The position numbers were made by a program, and so were the translations under genes. DNA of 64,000 bases from CAMCXE01 sp036520615 (GTDB lineage Bacteria > Pseudomonadota > Gammaproteobacteria > Pseudomonadales > Cellvibrionaceae). The notes beneath the pieces are model-generated. The model saw only the letters and a list, made by a program, of their open reading frames with translations. It made no database searches and was not told where the DNA came from. Where the stretch lies: positions 1 through 64,000 of the forward strand of contig DATDJI010000073.1 in assembly GCA_036520615.1 (NCBI GenBank), written 5' to 3'. Below are positions 15,102 to 24,021 of this stretch, piece by piece (the stretch's first letter is position 1; each line of letters opens with the position of its first letter).

Positions 15102-16034
15102 ATGCAAATTAAATTAGCTAATCCACGAGGATTTTGTGCAGGTGTGGATCGCGCGATCGACATAGTTAATCGCGCGTTGGATGTTTTCGGCGCGCCTATA
15201 TATGTGCGTCATGAGGTTGTGCATAACAAATTTGTTGTGGAGCAATTAAAAGATCGCGGTGCGGTTTTTGTCGATGAATTAGTTGATGTGCCTAATGACG
15301 TCATTGTTATTTTTAGTGCGCACGGTGTGTCTCAGGCGGTGCGGCAAGAAGCGGCATCTCGCGGCCTGCGCGTATTTGACGCTACATGTCCACTGGTTAC
15401 CAAAGTTCATCTTGAGGTGGCTAAATACAGTGAAGATGGTTGGGAATGCGTGCTAATTGGACATGCGGGCCATCCTGAAGTAGAGGGCACAATGGGCCAA
15501 TATACTAACGCTCATGGGGGTGCTATTTATTTAGTGGAGAGTGAGACGGATGTAGCCGCGTTGCCCGTCAAAAATCCAGAAAAACTTGCCTACGTAACTC
15601 AAACTACGCTTTCGATGGATGATACCGCTCGAGTAATAGACTGTTTAAGAGCTCATTTCCCCAAAATTCAGGGCCCGAGAAAAGACGATATTTGTTATGC
15701 CACGCAAAATCGGCAGGACGCTGTAAAACAATTAGCGCTGGAAACTCAAGTGGTATTGGTTGTCGGTTCACCCAATAGCTCCAACTCCAACCGTTTGCGC
15801 GAGCTTGCCGAACGTTGCGGCGCTAAGGCGTTCCTCATTGACGGACCACAGGATTTACAGGCGCAATGGTTTGAACAGGTCAACACCATTGGTATCACCG
15901 CTGGCGCCTCCGCACCTGAAGTCCTAGTGCAAAGTGTTATTCACGGCTTAAAACAATACGGCGCCCAAGTCCCAGAGGAGTTAGCCGGCAGAGTGGAAAA
16001 CGTTAGTTTCTCTCTGCCTAAAGAGCTGCGTTAG
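15102..16034 (+). CDS. ispH: 4-hydroxy-3-methylbut-2-enyl diphosphate reductase
   Basis: A 310-residue iron-sulfur enzyme for the last step of the MEP isoprenoid pathway, making IPP and DMAPP from HMBPP. The three Fe-S cysteines are at 12 (GFCAGVDRA), 96 (DATCPLVTKVH) and 198 (DICYATQNRQ). Substrate-binding motifs EVVHN, SAHG, GHAGHPEVEGT and SSNSNRL are intact. Length is normal. It closes the ribF-to-ispH cluster; no pilin genes follow, unlike in many relatives. Confidence 0.97.
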   Translation: MQIKLANPRGFCAGVDRAIDIVNRALDVFGAPIYVRHEVVHNKFVVEQLKDRGAVFVDELVDVPNDVIVIFSAHGVSQAVRQEAASRGLRVFDATCPLVTKVHLEVAKYSEDGWECVLIGHAGHPEVEGTMGQYTNAHGGAIYLVESETDVAALPVKNPEKLAYVTQTTLSMDDTARVIDCLRAHFPKIQGPRKDDICYATQNRQDAVKQLALETQVVLVVGSPNSSNSNRLRELAERCGAKAFLIDGPQDLQAQWFEQVNTIGITAGASAPEVLVQSVIHGLKQYGAQVPEELAGRVENVSFSLPKELR

Positions 16035-16235
16035 GACGCATTGGCCGGTGGCAGATTTGTTTTGCAGGCAAGGTTTTTAAAAAGCCCTCCAGGCCTTCTG
16101 CACAGAATCTCACCGATAGGCTTCTTTTATTCGAAAACTTGATGTATAACAGCCGCTTAAGATAGGTTTACCCAGAGCGCACAAGGCCTCGTAGCCGTGC
16201 GCGGTAGCAACAAATCTTTTATGGGACGCGGCGCC

Positions 16236-16547
16236 ATGTCTATTACCAAGTCAGAGTTGATTGATCGTATTGCTACATTACAGGAACAACTCTCCCCTAA
16301 GGATGTAGAGATTGCAGTCAAATTGCTGCTTGAATTTATGAGCCAATCCCTTGCTAAAGGGGAGCGCATCGAAATTCGTGGCTTCGGCAGTTTCGCGCTG
16401 CATTACCGCGAACCCCGCGTAGGGCGCAACCCTAAAACCGGTGAAGCTGTGGCCTTGGAAGGCAAATATGTCCCGCACTTCAAACCCGGTAAAGAAATGC
16501 GTGATCGGGTCAATGAAAGCATCAAGCAGAAAAAACGTCGCCGCTAG
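16236..16547 (+). CDS. ihfB: Integration host factor beta subunit
   Basis: A 103-residue nucleoid protein that pairs with IhfA to bend DNA. It matches IhfB along its length: TKSELIDRIA, then GERIEIRGFGSFALHYR, RVGRNPKTGE and VPHFKPGKEMRDR. The Pro-tipped beta arm (GRNPKTG) is present. The C-terminus has an extra basic tail, KQKKRRR, about 9 residues longer than E. coli IhfB. Start at 16236 gives the family N-terminus; an upstream in-frame ATG at 16221 is possible. It stands alone here, whereas ihfB usually follows rpsA. Confidence 0.88.
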   Translation: MSITKSELIDRIATLQEQLSPKDVEIAVKLLLEFMSQSLAKGERIEIRGFGSFALHYREPRVGRNPKTGEAVALEGKYVPHFKPGKEMRDRVNESIKQKKRRR

Positions 16548-17498
16548 GCAGGTCCATTTTAATACCCCAATTTAATACCTTTTTGCTAATGCGCGTTATT
16601 TTAATTATTGTGAAATTGTAAAGTTCACATCGTTACTCCTAGCGGTAATTAAATTAATCCAGAGCAGGCCTGAAATATCGTTAGGGCCGCCGATTCCCCA
16701 GCCGTGTTCTGTAAACAATTGTTTGCTTGTGAGATCCATGCCGAATAGGTGAGGGCCTGATATTCGGTTTGTTTTAGCTTTATCCATCAGAGAAGTACTG
16801 CACCTCTTACCGGGTAAATAATATGTGCTTGCAAAGTTGGCCGTTGTTAGCTGCCTATAAAATAGACGGCGTCACATTAGCTTTATTTAATTCGTGCGTA
16901 AGCCGTTCTTGCCCATCAAATAAAACATATGCGCCGTGTTTGTGCAATACCGATGTGCGTTTTCGGGTTTTCTATAGCTGCTACATTGTTTGCAAACTGC
17001 TCTGTGAGCGAAATAGCTTTAAAATAATTTGTCGTGCTGAAACTGTTATTGATAACAACCTATGAAGTTTGGTCGGCTTCATATTGGCGTGCGCGCAGGC
17101 TTTGCATAGCTGCATGCTGCAGAGTCAAAGTTTAACGCTTAAATGAGGTTGCCGTTTAAGTCACAGGTGATGGAGGGCTTTTGCGTTATTAGTGATGCAG
17201 ATTTAGGAGGCGCTGTTTAATTCTTGGATTCGCAAAACTACTGCGCGTAAACTTATCAGAGTTGCTCATGTGTAAGCCAATTTACACACTTATTCACTTG
17301 TCTTGCGGTTGCTCAAGTGCAGATAAATCGGTTGCAAACCGATGTTTTGTCCGTTGTTCATGAAAACCTAGAGCTTTTTTCATGCTTTAGCCTTTGCCAA
17401 ATTTATGGACATGTCTTGCGCATTTTCATGAGTACAATGCCCAATTGGTAAGTCGATCTATTGGGTAAAAAATTATTAATGCAGAGTTGATATTTATT
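16548..17498. other. Gene-poor region downstream of ihfB
   Basis: About 950 bases without a convincing gene. A 60-codon frame on the minus strand (16605-16787, MDKAKTNRISG...) and an 80-codon Cys-rich frame on the plus strand (16823-17065) are present. Neither has a ribosome-binding site, recognisable motif or sensible composition. No RNA gene was recognised. Confidence 0.4.
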
Positions 17499-17840
17499 AT
17501 GTATGAATCAAGACACCAGACTCCTATCACGCAAGCAATTTTTGTGCAGCGTCTGTTTCGTCAATTGGCCTGGGTAATGGTATTACTTGCTATTTCGCTG
17601 TTATTGGGCATGATTGGTTATGTTGCTTGTGAGAGCTTAAGTTGGATTGACGCATTTATCAATTCGGCAATGTTGTTAGGTGGTATGGGGCCGGTAAATG
17701 CACCGCAATCATTTGCGGGAAAATTATTTGCTGGCCTGTTTGCTCTCTATGCCGGATTGGTATTTATTGTTGCTGCGGCTTTATTGTTCACTCCGGTATT
17801 ACATCGTCTTTTGCACCATTTTCATTGGGATAAAAATTAA
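17499..17840 (+). CDS. Small two-helix membrane protein with a pore-loop-like segment
   Basis: A 113-residue membrane protein with TM1 near 23-45 and TM2 near 75-100. Between them is ESLSWIDAFINSAMLLGGMGPVNAPQ, then GKLFAGLFALYAGLVFIVA. This pattern follows the two-helix K+ channel pore module (Ion_trans_2): a Trp-flanked pore helix, a filter position, then the second helix. But the filter reads GGMGPV where TVGYGD is expected. A His-rich end (HRLLHHFHW) follows TM2. The ATG at 17499 is preferred over an upstream TTG in frame. It may be a non-K+ channel or a structural derivative. Function is not established. Confidence 0.6.
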   Translation: MYESRHQTPITQAIFVQRLFRQLAWVMVLLAISLLLGMIGYVACESLSWIDAFINSAMLLGGMGPVNAPQSFAGKLFAGLFALYAGLVFIVAAALLFTPVLHRLLHHFHWDKN

Positions 17841-18106
17841 TTAAATGGCTTCTTTAAGTAGCTGGACTGAAGCATGCCGGTTAGCATTGAATTGGTATAG
17901 GAAAGCACGTCTTTGTGACGTTCAATGTATATTTCTGTTATTGTGTATTGCCGAGTACAGTCTCGTTGAGGATAATCTGGAAGTTGTAAATTGTGCGGCC
18001 TGTTGCGAGGCTTTTTAGTATTGTTATAAGTAATTTTGTGTCAGCCCAATTAATCCTAATCACCCATGTCAGCTTTATACCGTTGGCAATTAAATCGGAG
18101 CGCTAT

Positions 18107-18328
18107 ATGAATGCAATTAAACTGGTGGGTACAACCTTGATTATCATAGGTGTATTGGCTCTTGCTTATGGTGGTTTTAGTTATACCAAGGATTCAACTG
18201 CTGTAAAACTTGGGCCGCTTGAACTGTCGGTAAAAGAGAAAGAAACCGTGAATATACCTGTTTGGGCGGGTGCTGGTGCACTTTTAATTGGTGCCGCGCT
18301 TTTATTTGCCGGTGCAAAAGGCCGGTAA
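18107..18328 (+). CDS. DUF3185-like small membrane protein
   Basis: A 73-residue protein with two hydrophobic segments (about 5-22 and 52-69) separated by a charged stretch with LGPLELSVKEKETVNIPVWAG. This layout matches my recollection of the DUF3185 family, whose members are small inner-membrane proteins of unknown role. The ATG at 18107 has a GGAG ribosome-binding site at good distance, and an upstream in-frame extension lacks one. It lies 57 nt before the FMN reductase gene and could share its transcript. Confidence 0.65.
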   Translation: MNAIKLVGTTLIIIGVLALAYGGFSYTKDSTAVKLGPLELSVKEKETVNIPVWAGAGALLIGAALLFAGAKGR

Positions 18329-18385
18329 TAAATAAGACATTAATCAGTCATAGCCCGTTTGATTTTAAGAGTGGAGCGTTAATTT

Positions 18386-18928
18386 ATGCAAATAATTGCA
18401 TTTGCAGCAAGTAGCAGTGGCAGTTCAATTAATAAACAACTCGCTAGTTATGCTGCGCGTTTAATTGAAGGCGCGGATATTGAGATTTTAGATTTAAACG
18501 ACTATGAGCTGCCACTATTTAGCGTTGATAGAGAAGTACAATTGGGGCATCCTCAGTTGGCGCAGGACTTTTTATCTAAAATTGCCGCGGCCGACGGGTT
18601 AATTATTTCCTTTGCCGAACATAACAGTAGTTATAGCGCAGCCTATAAAAATCTTTTTGATTGGTGCTCGCGCGTTAATAAAAAGGTTTTTTGTGATAAG
18701 CCTGCTGTTTTTCTGTCTACATCTCCCGGTGGGCGCGGAGGTGCGAGTGTGTTAGCCGAGGCCATAGCCTCAGCCCCTCGATTTGGTGCGCAGGTGGTGG
18801 CAACCCTTTCTGTGCCTAATTTTTCTGATAATTTTGATAGCGATTTAGGTGCGCTTAAAAACCCAGAACTCAATGCGCAATTAAATGCGGCTGTTACAAC
18901 GTTAAAGCAAGCGCTCGCTAACGCATAA
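18386..18928 (+). CDS. NADPH-dependent FMN reductase family protein
   Basis: A 180-residue flavodoxin-fold protein (FMN_red family). The phosphate-binding loop ASSSGSSINKQLA is near residues 8-20. SFAEHNSSYSAAYKNLFDW matches the active-site region, and STSPGGRGGASVL binds flavin. It would reduce FMN or quinone-like substrates with NADPH in the cytoplasm, perhaps in oxidative defence. Length is typical. A GGAG element precedes the ATG. Exact substrate unknown. Confidence 0.8.
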   Translation: MQIIAFAASSSGSSINKQLASYAARLIEGADIEILDLNDYELPLFSVDREVQLGHPQLAQDFLSKIAAADGLIISFAEHNSSYSAAYKNLFDWCSRVNKKVFCDKPAVFLSTSPGGRGGASVLAEAIASAPRFGAQVVATLSVPNFSDNFDSDLGALKNPELNAQLNAAVTTLKQALANA

Positions 18929-19054
18929 TTTTGGATGGCTAAGAATAGGTTGACGGATATGAGCAGTAAGTTCTGTTTATTATATTTGTTTTCCATTCTT
19001 ATATTTATTGTTCAAATGTACCTATTAATTTTCTGCGCGGGCATTACAAAATTT

Positions 19055-20371
19055 TCACATGTTAAGGCGTAAATTCAACCTGATTTCGTCACTTAATGTT
19101 TTGGGTACATCATGTTTGCGTGCAAGTGCTGGCCATTGCGCTACTTGTTCGGTGATTTCATTAATGATGTTATTTATTTTCGTGCGAGTGAATAATGGGC
19201 TTAATGATTCTAAGCTGTAAAAATCGTTGCGGCTAAAATTATCGCGTTTGCCGTTTAGGCTCATCCAGTGGCTGTTTACCCAGGGGCTGCCGGGTTTGTA
19301 GCTATAGGCTAAGTCGTAGGCGGGTGCTAATTGCCAGGTTTTATCGCGCAGAATAAAGGCAATATTTTTCGAGTGATCATCGTGATTGCGAGCAATAATA
19401 TTAAATACCATACGTCTAAAAATTTGCTCGGCATCTTGCGCGGTTAGGCGCAGTTGCCTCGCTATGGCAAAAATTTCCGCGTAGGAGAAAGAACCCGGCA
19501 TTTTATAATTTACATGCGCAAGACCGTTAAGTGTTTGCATATGTAATTTTTCATTGCCTTCGCGATCAAAACGCTGAGTAATGAAATGCCTGCGGTTACC
19601 TTCTGGCAATAGCATGCAGGGCATTATGTTAATACCGCAGGCTGCTGCCATTAAGTAATATACATATTCCATGGCTCCGTATCCCATGGGGTCGCCAAAG
19701 GTTTCTTTATTTTTGTTGTATTCGTTTACCCCATCAAATTTCATTAAATAATGAGTAAAACCTGCAGGGGCTTTGGTTTGCCCCGAGCGCACTTGCGTAA
19801 AGGTTTCATTAAATGCCAGTACTGCTTTGGGGCGAGCACCACCTGCACTCATTCCTACGGATAGCAACGCTAGCATGGCCTCGCGATCCTCCTGTCCCTG
19901 TTTATTTAATTCCAGTTTAAAGTTGGCGCGACTGTCTAATATTTCCTGCGCAATGCTTACTAATGATTCGATGGCGATGGATTGTGAGGCGTTTAAGCTT
20001 TTAAGTGTGGTTGCAGGTGTATATTCCAATGCGCCCATACCTCTTTTTCCTGTGTATTTTAGCCGCTGTAAGGGTGTTATATCGCTGGGTTGTTTACCTT
20101 TGCTCGCTACCCATGCATTTAGTACCGCATTGCCAAAATCATCAGGTAATGAATCCGCCAACAAGCCTGGTAAGCCCTTATAGGTTTCGTAATTAAGTTC
20201 GGGAAATGAATAAATACGCTTTGCTAAAGGCATTTTTAGTGGTGACAGTTCGATTCCCGTGTCGATAAATTCAGGCGTATATTCAAACGCTCCTATACCA
20301 GTGATTGTATCAAAGCTTGCAGCACCGACATTTTGGCCTAGGTAATTGACGCTAATAACTTCTATTGTCAT
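19055..20371 (-). CDS. hipA: HipA-family serine/threonine kinase toxin
   Basis: A 438-residue HipA-like kinase. The N-terminal HipA_N-like domain covers about 1-115. The nucleotide-binding loop GGARPK is at 177-182, the catalytic loop NHDDHSKN at 329-336 and the metal-binding APAYDLAYS at 349-357. All look intact, so the kinase should be active. HipA proteins inactivate translation-related targets (GltX in E. coli) and cause growth arrest unless bound by HipB. The antitoxin gene lies 7 nt upstream in the same operon. The target in this species cannot be read from sequence. Confidence 0.9.
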   Translation of the reverse strand: MTIEVISVNYLGQNVGAASFDTITGIGAFEYTPEFIDTGIELSPLKMPLAKRIYSFPELNYETYKGLPGLLADSLPDDFGNAVLNAWVASKGKQPSDITPLQRLKYTGKRGMGALEYTPATTLKSLNASQSIAIESLVSIAQEILDSRANFKLELNKQGQEDREAMLALLSVGMSAGGARPKAVLAFNETFTQVRSGQTKAPAGFTHYLMKFDGVNEYNKNKETFGDPMGYGAMEYVYYLMAAACGINIMPCMLLPEGNRRHFITQRFDREGNEKLHMQTLNGLAHVNYKMPGSFSYAEIFAIARQLRLTAQDAEQIFRRMVFNIIARNHDDHSKNIAFILRDKTWQLAPAYDLAYSYKPGSPWVNSHWMSLNGKRDNFSRNDFYSLESLSPLFTRTKINNIINEITEQVAQWPALARKHDVPKTLSDEIRLNLRLNM

Positions 20372-20378
20372 ACCGACA

Positions 20379-20720
20379 TTACCATGTGGTAGGTGCCTCG
20401 GGTTGCGGTGGTTTTAAAACCTTGGATTTGCGTGATGCCCGCTGGCGCTGTTTAGCTTGTAGTTTGGCTAATTGAACCGGAGAGACACGTTGTTGAGGTA
20501 GGAATTTATCCAGCTGAGCGCTGAGGTTTAGTGCCTGCATAATGGCCACGAAAGCTTCAAGCTGTACTTTTCCTTTTTCCGCATTTAATACCACTTTGCG
20601 GGAAAGTCCGGCCCGATTTGCCAGATCCGTCTGGGTCATATCAGCGTTGAGCCGCGCCTGTTTGAGGCGCTCGCCCAGTTCCTCTGCCATGGCTGATGCG
20701 GGCATAATATCTATAGACAT
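20379..20720 (-). CDS. hipB: HipB-like antitoxin, XRE-family repressor
   Basis: A 113-residue DNA-binding antitoxin. The helix-turn-helix is MTQTDLANRAGLSRKVVLNAEKG, and a basic, Lys/Arg/Gln-rich tail follows (KLQAKQRQRASRKSK), ending in PTTW; a Trp-terminated tail recalls E. coli HipB. It would neutralise HipA and repress the operon. Start at 20720 is preferred because an operator-like site (20724-20739) lies just upstream; an alternative ATG at 20741 would place that operator inside the gene. The hipA start follows after 7 nt. Confidence 0.85.
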   Translation of the reverse strand: MSIDIMPASAMAEELGERLKQARLNADMTQTDLANRAGLSRKVVLNAEKGKVQLEAFVAIMQALNLSAQLDKFLPQQRVSPVQLAKLQAKQRQRASRKSKVLKPPQPEAPTTW

Positions 20721-20723
20721 AAA

Positions 20724-20739
20724 GTACCCAAAAGTGGAC
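20724..20739 (-). promoter_or_regulatory. HipB operator-like site O1
   Basis: On the minus strand this reads GTCCACTTTTGGGTAC, a GTCC-N8-G(T)AC imperfect palindrome. The arrangement (four to five specific bases, 8-nt spacer, inverted half-site) parallels E. coli HipB operators, TATCC-N8-GGATA. It lies directly before the preferred hipB start. Confidence 0.5.
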
Positions 20740-20812
20740 ATAAATTCACAAAAAATGGTTAATGAGCCAATAATAGCACTTTATTTATATCTGTATCGAC
20801 TTATGTTTTAAT

Positions 20813-20828
20813 GTCCATTATTGGGGAC
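20813..20828 (+). promoter_or_regulatory. HipB operator-like site O2
   Basis: GTCCATTATTGGGGAC has perfect GTCC/GGAC half-sites with an 8-nt spacer, about 93 nt upstream of the preferred hipB start. It is the best of three similar sites. Confidence 0.55.
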
Positions 20829-20853
20829 TATAATAGAAAATTTATGAAATAAA

Positions 20854-20869
20854 GTCCGATTATGGGAAC
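20854..20869 (+). promoter_or_regulatory. HipB operator-like site O3
   Basis: GTCCGATTATGGGAAC has the same GTCC-N8-G(A)AC form, 41 bp (about four helical turns) from O2. That spacing would let bound dimers lie on the same face of the DNA. Confidence 0.5.
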
Positions 20870-21115
20870 CTTAATTATGTTGTATAAATATTAACTGAGC
20901 AGTGTTTAGCCAGGAGAGCTAAGCTTGAGCAAGCTTCATCAGAAAAAATAAATTTATGCTCTCATACGCTAGAGATTAGGCTCTTATGGACGCTGAAGTG
21001 TATGTCTGAAGAATTTCTTGCTGGTAATGATTGAAGCCGTTGTTACGTTGACTGGCGCAATCTATAGCAACACTGCGAGGTAATACACAATGAAAGCTGT
21101 GTGGAATTTGCATAA
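20870..21115. other. Gene-free stretch upstream of hipBA
   Basis: No gene seen. It contains the short inverted repeat AAGCTTGAGCAAGCTT near 20920-20936, and adjoins the hipB operators and the pseudogene that starts near 21116. Confidence 0.4.
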
Positions 21116-21475
21116 ACCATTGCAGAATCCGTCCAGGTCAATCCCGGCAGCTACGGCGCTGAATTGGCCTAGTGGATATCAGTTGAGCTTGCGCGAAAGA
21201 GCTTTGCAACAAGTTATACCGAAAATGAAGATTGGGGCTGGTTTGTCGAATATTCTCTAAAGGATTACGAGTATTGGCTGTGTTGCAGCAATGTAGCGGA
21301 TGAGAACAGCTATTGGCGAATTTACCTTAACTGTAAACCAAGAAGTTTATTCGAGCGCAATAAAGCATTTATTGAACTTGCGCAAAATCTGTTAACAGCA
21401 GTGGCGGAAATTTTATCGGCAACACCGGGCATCGAGAATATTAATTGGCGGGACGCTTTTAATTGGTTTAGATAG
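21116..21475 (+). pseudogene. Broken gene of unknown family
   Basis: One frame from 21116 to the TAG at 21473-21475 reads like real protein (VQVNPGSYGAELA, then WISVELARKSFATSYTENED, then WGWFVEYSLKDYEYWLCCSN, later GIENINWRDAFNWFR). It is interrupted by an in-frame TAG at 21170-21172 and closed on the left by a TAA at 21113-21115, with no start codon. The Trp/Tyr-rich, balanced composition is unlike a random frame. A competing frame from ATG 21090 to 21260 is less protein-like. Function unknown. The style (small, acidic, orphan) would fit an immunity-type gene, but that is speculation. Confidence 0.45.
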
Positions 21476-22493
21476 TTGCTGAAGTTCTGTTAATAAAACA
21501 CATGTTCTAACATATCTAATATGCGGTAATAGATTTTTAAAGAGAGCACTTTCGCGAACTCAGAGAGGTATTGTTTTGCCGCTGCAATAGCGCATTTTGA
21601 ATTTTATGCAGCGCTCAAGTACATGTCCGCTGAAGATTTAAGAACATTTAAAGCTGACCCAACTTAATGCATGGCTTAGAGAGCTGCACCACTGTTGACG
21701 GCATAATTTTTAGTGTGGGGAATATTCCACGCAATGGTGTGATTTTTTACCCAATAGATTGCGAGCCCAATCACCTAATCGACCGCGCACCTTAGTCTCT
21801 CATATAAAAACGCAAAACCAATCACACCACTGAATAAGCCCTGTGAACTTGGCGAGGCCTTTGCTCATCTTGTAAACAAACCGTCATACAGCTCAAGCAG
21901 TATGCAGTGTAGGCGGCAAGTGAATTCCGCAGCAACCACCTAATAGAGCGCACACCTATGCAAGATTACATTTAAGAACTAATAGAAATAACCTTTCCAA
22001 TTAACGACAGCGATGATCAATTCTGTTCAGAGGATTATTCAGAAGTTTAATTTAGATCAGCTCACAAAACGCTTACACCAGGTGCAGTTTAATTTACCTG
22101 GGCGATTAAGCTCATTTATTCGTCTAACCTTTGCAACACGCTTGCAGTACATTAATCCGTGCTGTCTTGTTGTTGTGTGCTTTTTGTCCGGCACCGAAGC
22201 TTCATTTATAAGACCTGCGTTTTATTGCTGGCATTTTTGAGCGCTTTTTTCGGGCGCGCGTTCACCAAAGTTTTGTGCTGCTGCAGCATCGAGATTGCAG
22301 CCTGTGCAGTTAAAATTGTGATGTAATTTTTAATTACGCCTTTCCGGGCTCATGCGAGCCGGTTGACTACTATAGTTAGTGCGCAGCGTGATTTAAGGGG
22401 CTGAAGTTTGCGCGCTGTTTAGGCTATAGTGCCACTTTGAGTGCTGGCAGCCCCTGCTGCACTTGCCTCCAGATGCGGAATCGCGATTATCCT
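21476..22493. other. Gene desert
   Basis: About 1 kb without a convincing gene. A 75-codon frame at 22013-22240 ends in a hydrophobic Cys-rich stretch and has no ribosome-binding site. Short inverted repeats are present (TGGTGTGATT at 21735-21744 with its complement at 21820-21829; GGCTC-ATGC-GAGCC near 22348). I see no tRNA or known RNA. Confidence 0.4.
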
Positions 22494-23822
22494 ATGTTGT
22501 TGCTCACGACTGAAAAAGCACGCGCGGTATATTTTTTTGATCAGGCTGAAATCGTCGGCCAACTTCTCCTTCCCGAATTCGAGTCGATGTTAGATGGTTT
22601 TGTGCCATCTAAAGAATGGGCGCTGCGCACAATGCAGGCGGTTTATGTCGAGATAAACCACCGATTGCTCATCACTGCTGCAGTGTTTTTTAAGGTGGGT
22701 TTTGATGATCATGGCTGGATTGACGGTTCATGGAATATGCCGTTAGCCGATTTAGCCAAACGCGGCCAACCCGGCCCGGATATGGGCGCAGGCCATATTC
22801 ACATGGCTACGTTCACGCAATGCCCGCTAGAGCTATATAAACACTTGTTGTGGGATCCGGAAATTAAAGGGCGCCAGAATCATTTGGGGCAACTGAAAAA
22901 AGCAGTTTCGCGTAATCGGTTGGGCGTATGTTTTGTTGACGATGGACAGGATGACCCTAATAAACCGGATAATCTCGTTGCCGCCATGGGCGAGCGTTTA
23001 CAAACCGTATTGCACCAGCACCTCAATCAACGTGATGACTCCGGTATTAAAAACGTACTGGCGAAGGTAATTGACGAACAAGCACGCATTCCCACACTTG
23101 TACCCAGCACAGAAGATTTAAAAGAGCGTGTGGAAATTCTTGAGCACATGCTGCAAGAGCGAGAGGAGCAACTGGCAAAAGTAGAGCATCAACTTTCACA
23201 AACTAGCCAGCAATTAACTCAAGCGGCTGAGCACAGCGTTGCACTTACGAATAAAGCCGAAGGCTTGCGCAATTATTATGAGCACAAACTGATTCGCATA
23301 GAGCAGCAACAATTAAGCTTGGCTTCCCAGGCGCAATTAAGTGCTGCAAGTAATAGCGAAATTGCTTCAGCTGTACATGAAGCCACCCAGGATTTTGCTG
23401 AATTACTGCAACGTAAAGAAATAGAATTACTCTATAGCGGTGAGCGAGAAGAGCAATTATTAAATCAGCTGCGCGAACAAAAAGAGCATCCTGCAGCTGC
23501 CGAGGAAAGTATTGTCGATTATTTGCAAATGTTAAATGACAACGGCGTGCGTTTTGTTCATTACCGCCCAGGCCTTGCGCCGATGCAAATACCGGTGGGT
23601 GAATTAGCTGAATTTTTAAGTTCAGCCACGGCTTATGCAGCGCAAAAATTAGGCGTTACAGAAGCACTCTATAATGCCTGGTTAAATCATTTTTTAATGC
23701 CCGTGTGCACTGCCAATACCGGTAGTGGCCCATGCAATCTGAGTATCTATAGGGTTGAAGAGCCGCGGCATTTTATTATGGGCGTAAGTGATTGTTGCGC
23801 AGATCATCAGCCAACAACCTAA
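22494..23822 (+). CDS. Conserved-looking coiled-coil protein of unknown function
   Basis: A 442-residue soluble protein I do not recognise. The N-terminal part (1-190) is globular, with WIDGSWNMPLADLAKRG and GAGHIHMATFTQCP, a His-rich stretch that could bind metal. The middle (about 205-330) is a long Glu/Gln/Leu coiled coil with heptads. The C-terminal domain (about 340-442) has VDYLQMLNDNGVRFVHYRPGLAP and a Cys-rich end (PVCTANTGSGPC...DCCADH). There is no signal peptide. The ATG at 22494 is preferred over an upstream TTG at 22437. It precedes the PLP enzyme and nadK by 200 nt. It could be a scaffold or regulator; function is open. Confidence 0.75.
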   Translation: MLLLTTEKARAVYFFDQAEIVGQLLLPEFESMLDGFVPSKEWALRTMQAVYVEINHRLLITAAVFFKVGFDDHGWIDGSWNMPLADLAKRGQPGPDMGAGHIHMATFTQCPLELYKHLLWDPEIKGRQNHLGQLKKAVSRNRLGVCFVDDGQDDPNKPDNLVAAMGERLQTVLHQHLNQRDDSGIKNVLAKVIDEQARIPTLVPSTEDLKERVEILEHMLQEREEQLAKVEHQLSQTSQQLTQAAEHSVALTNKAEGLRNYYEHKLIRIEQQQLSLASQAQLSAASNSEIASAVHEATQDFAELLQRKEIELLYSGEREEQLLNQLREQKEHPAAAEESIVDYLQMLNDNGVRFVHYRPGLAPMQIPVGELAEFLSSATAYAAQKLGVTEALYNAWLNHFLMPVCTANTGSGPCNLSIYRVEEPRHFIMGVSDCCADHQPTT

Positions 23823-24021
23823 CTCACCAAAAAGCTAACGCCCAAAATATAATTTGTTGTTAGGGCAGTTAATTTGGCCGCCTGATTTTCAAAATCTACG
23901 CGTTTAACTAATGGATCACTTAAAAGGTTCATAGTCGCAATCTGCAGCATTTTTCAATTATCGTCTCAAAGCTATCGACTATCTCTAATGCTCTTGCCGT
24001 GCCGCCTAAGTTAAAGGATTT

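Noticed and set aside
16605..17065. 60-codon minus frame and 80-codon plus frame after ihfB
   Set aside because: No ribosome-binding site, no motif and odd composition (Cys-rich in the second); treated as chance frames.
21735..21829. Inverted repeat TGGTGTGATT/AATCACACCA as ends of a mobile element
   Set aside because: Arms are only 10 bp, 75 nt apart, without target duplications or other copies in the window.
22013..22240. 75-codon plus-strand frame
   Set aside because: No ribosome-binding site, mixed composition ending in hydrophobic and Cys residues; not convincing as a gene.
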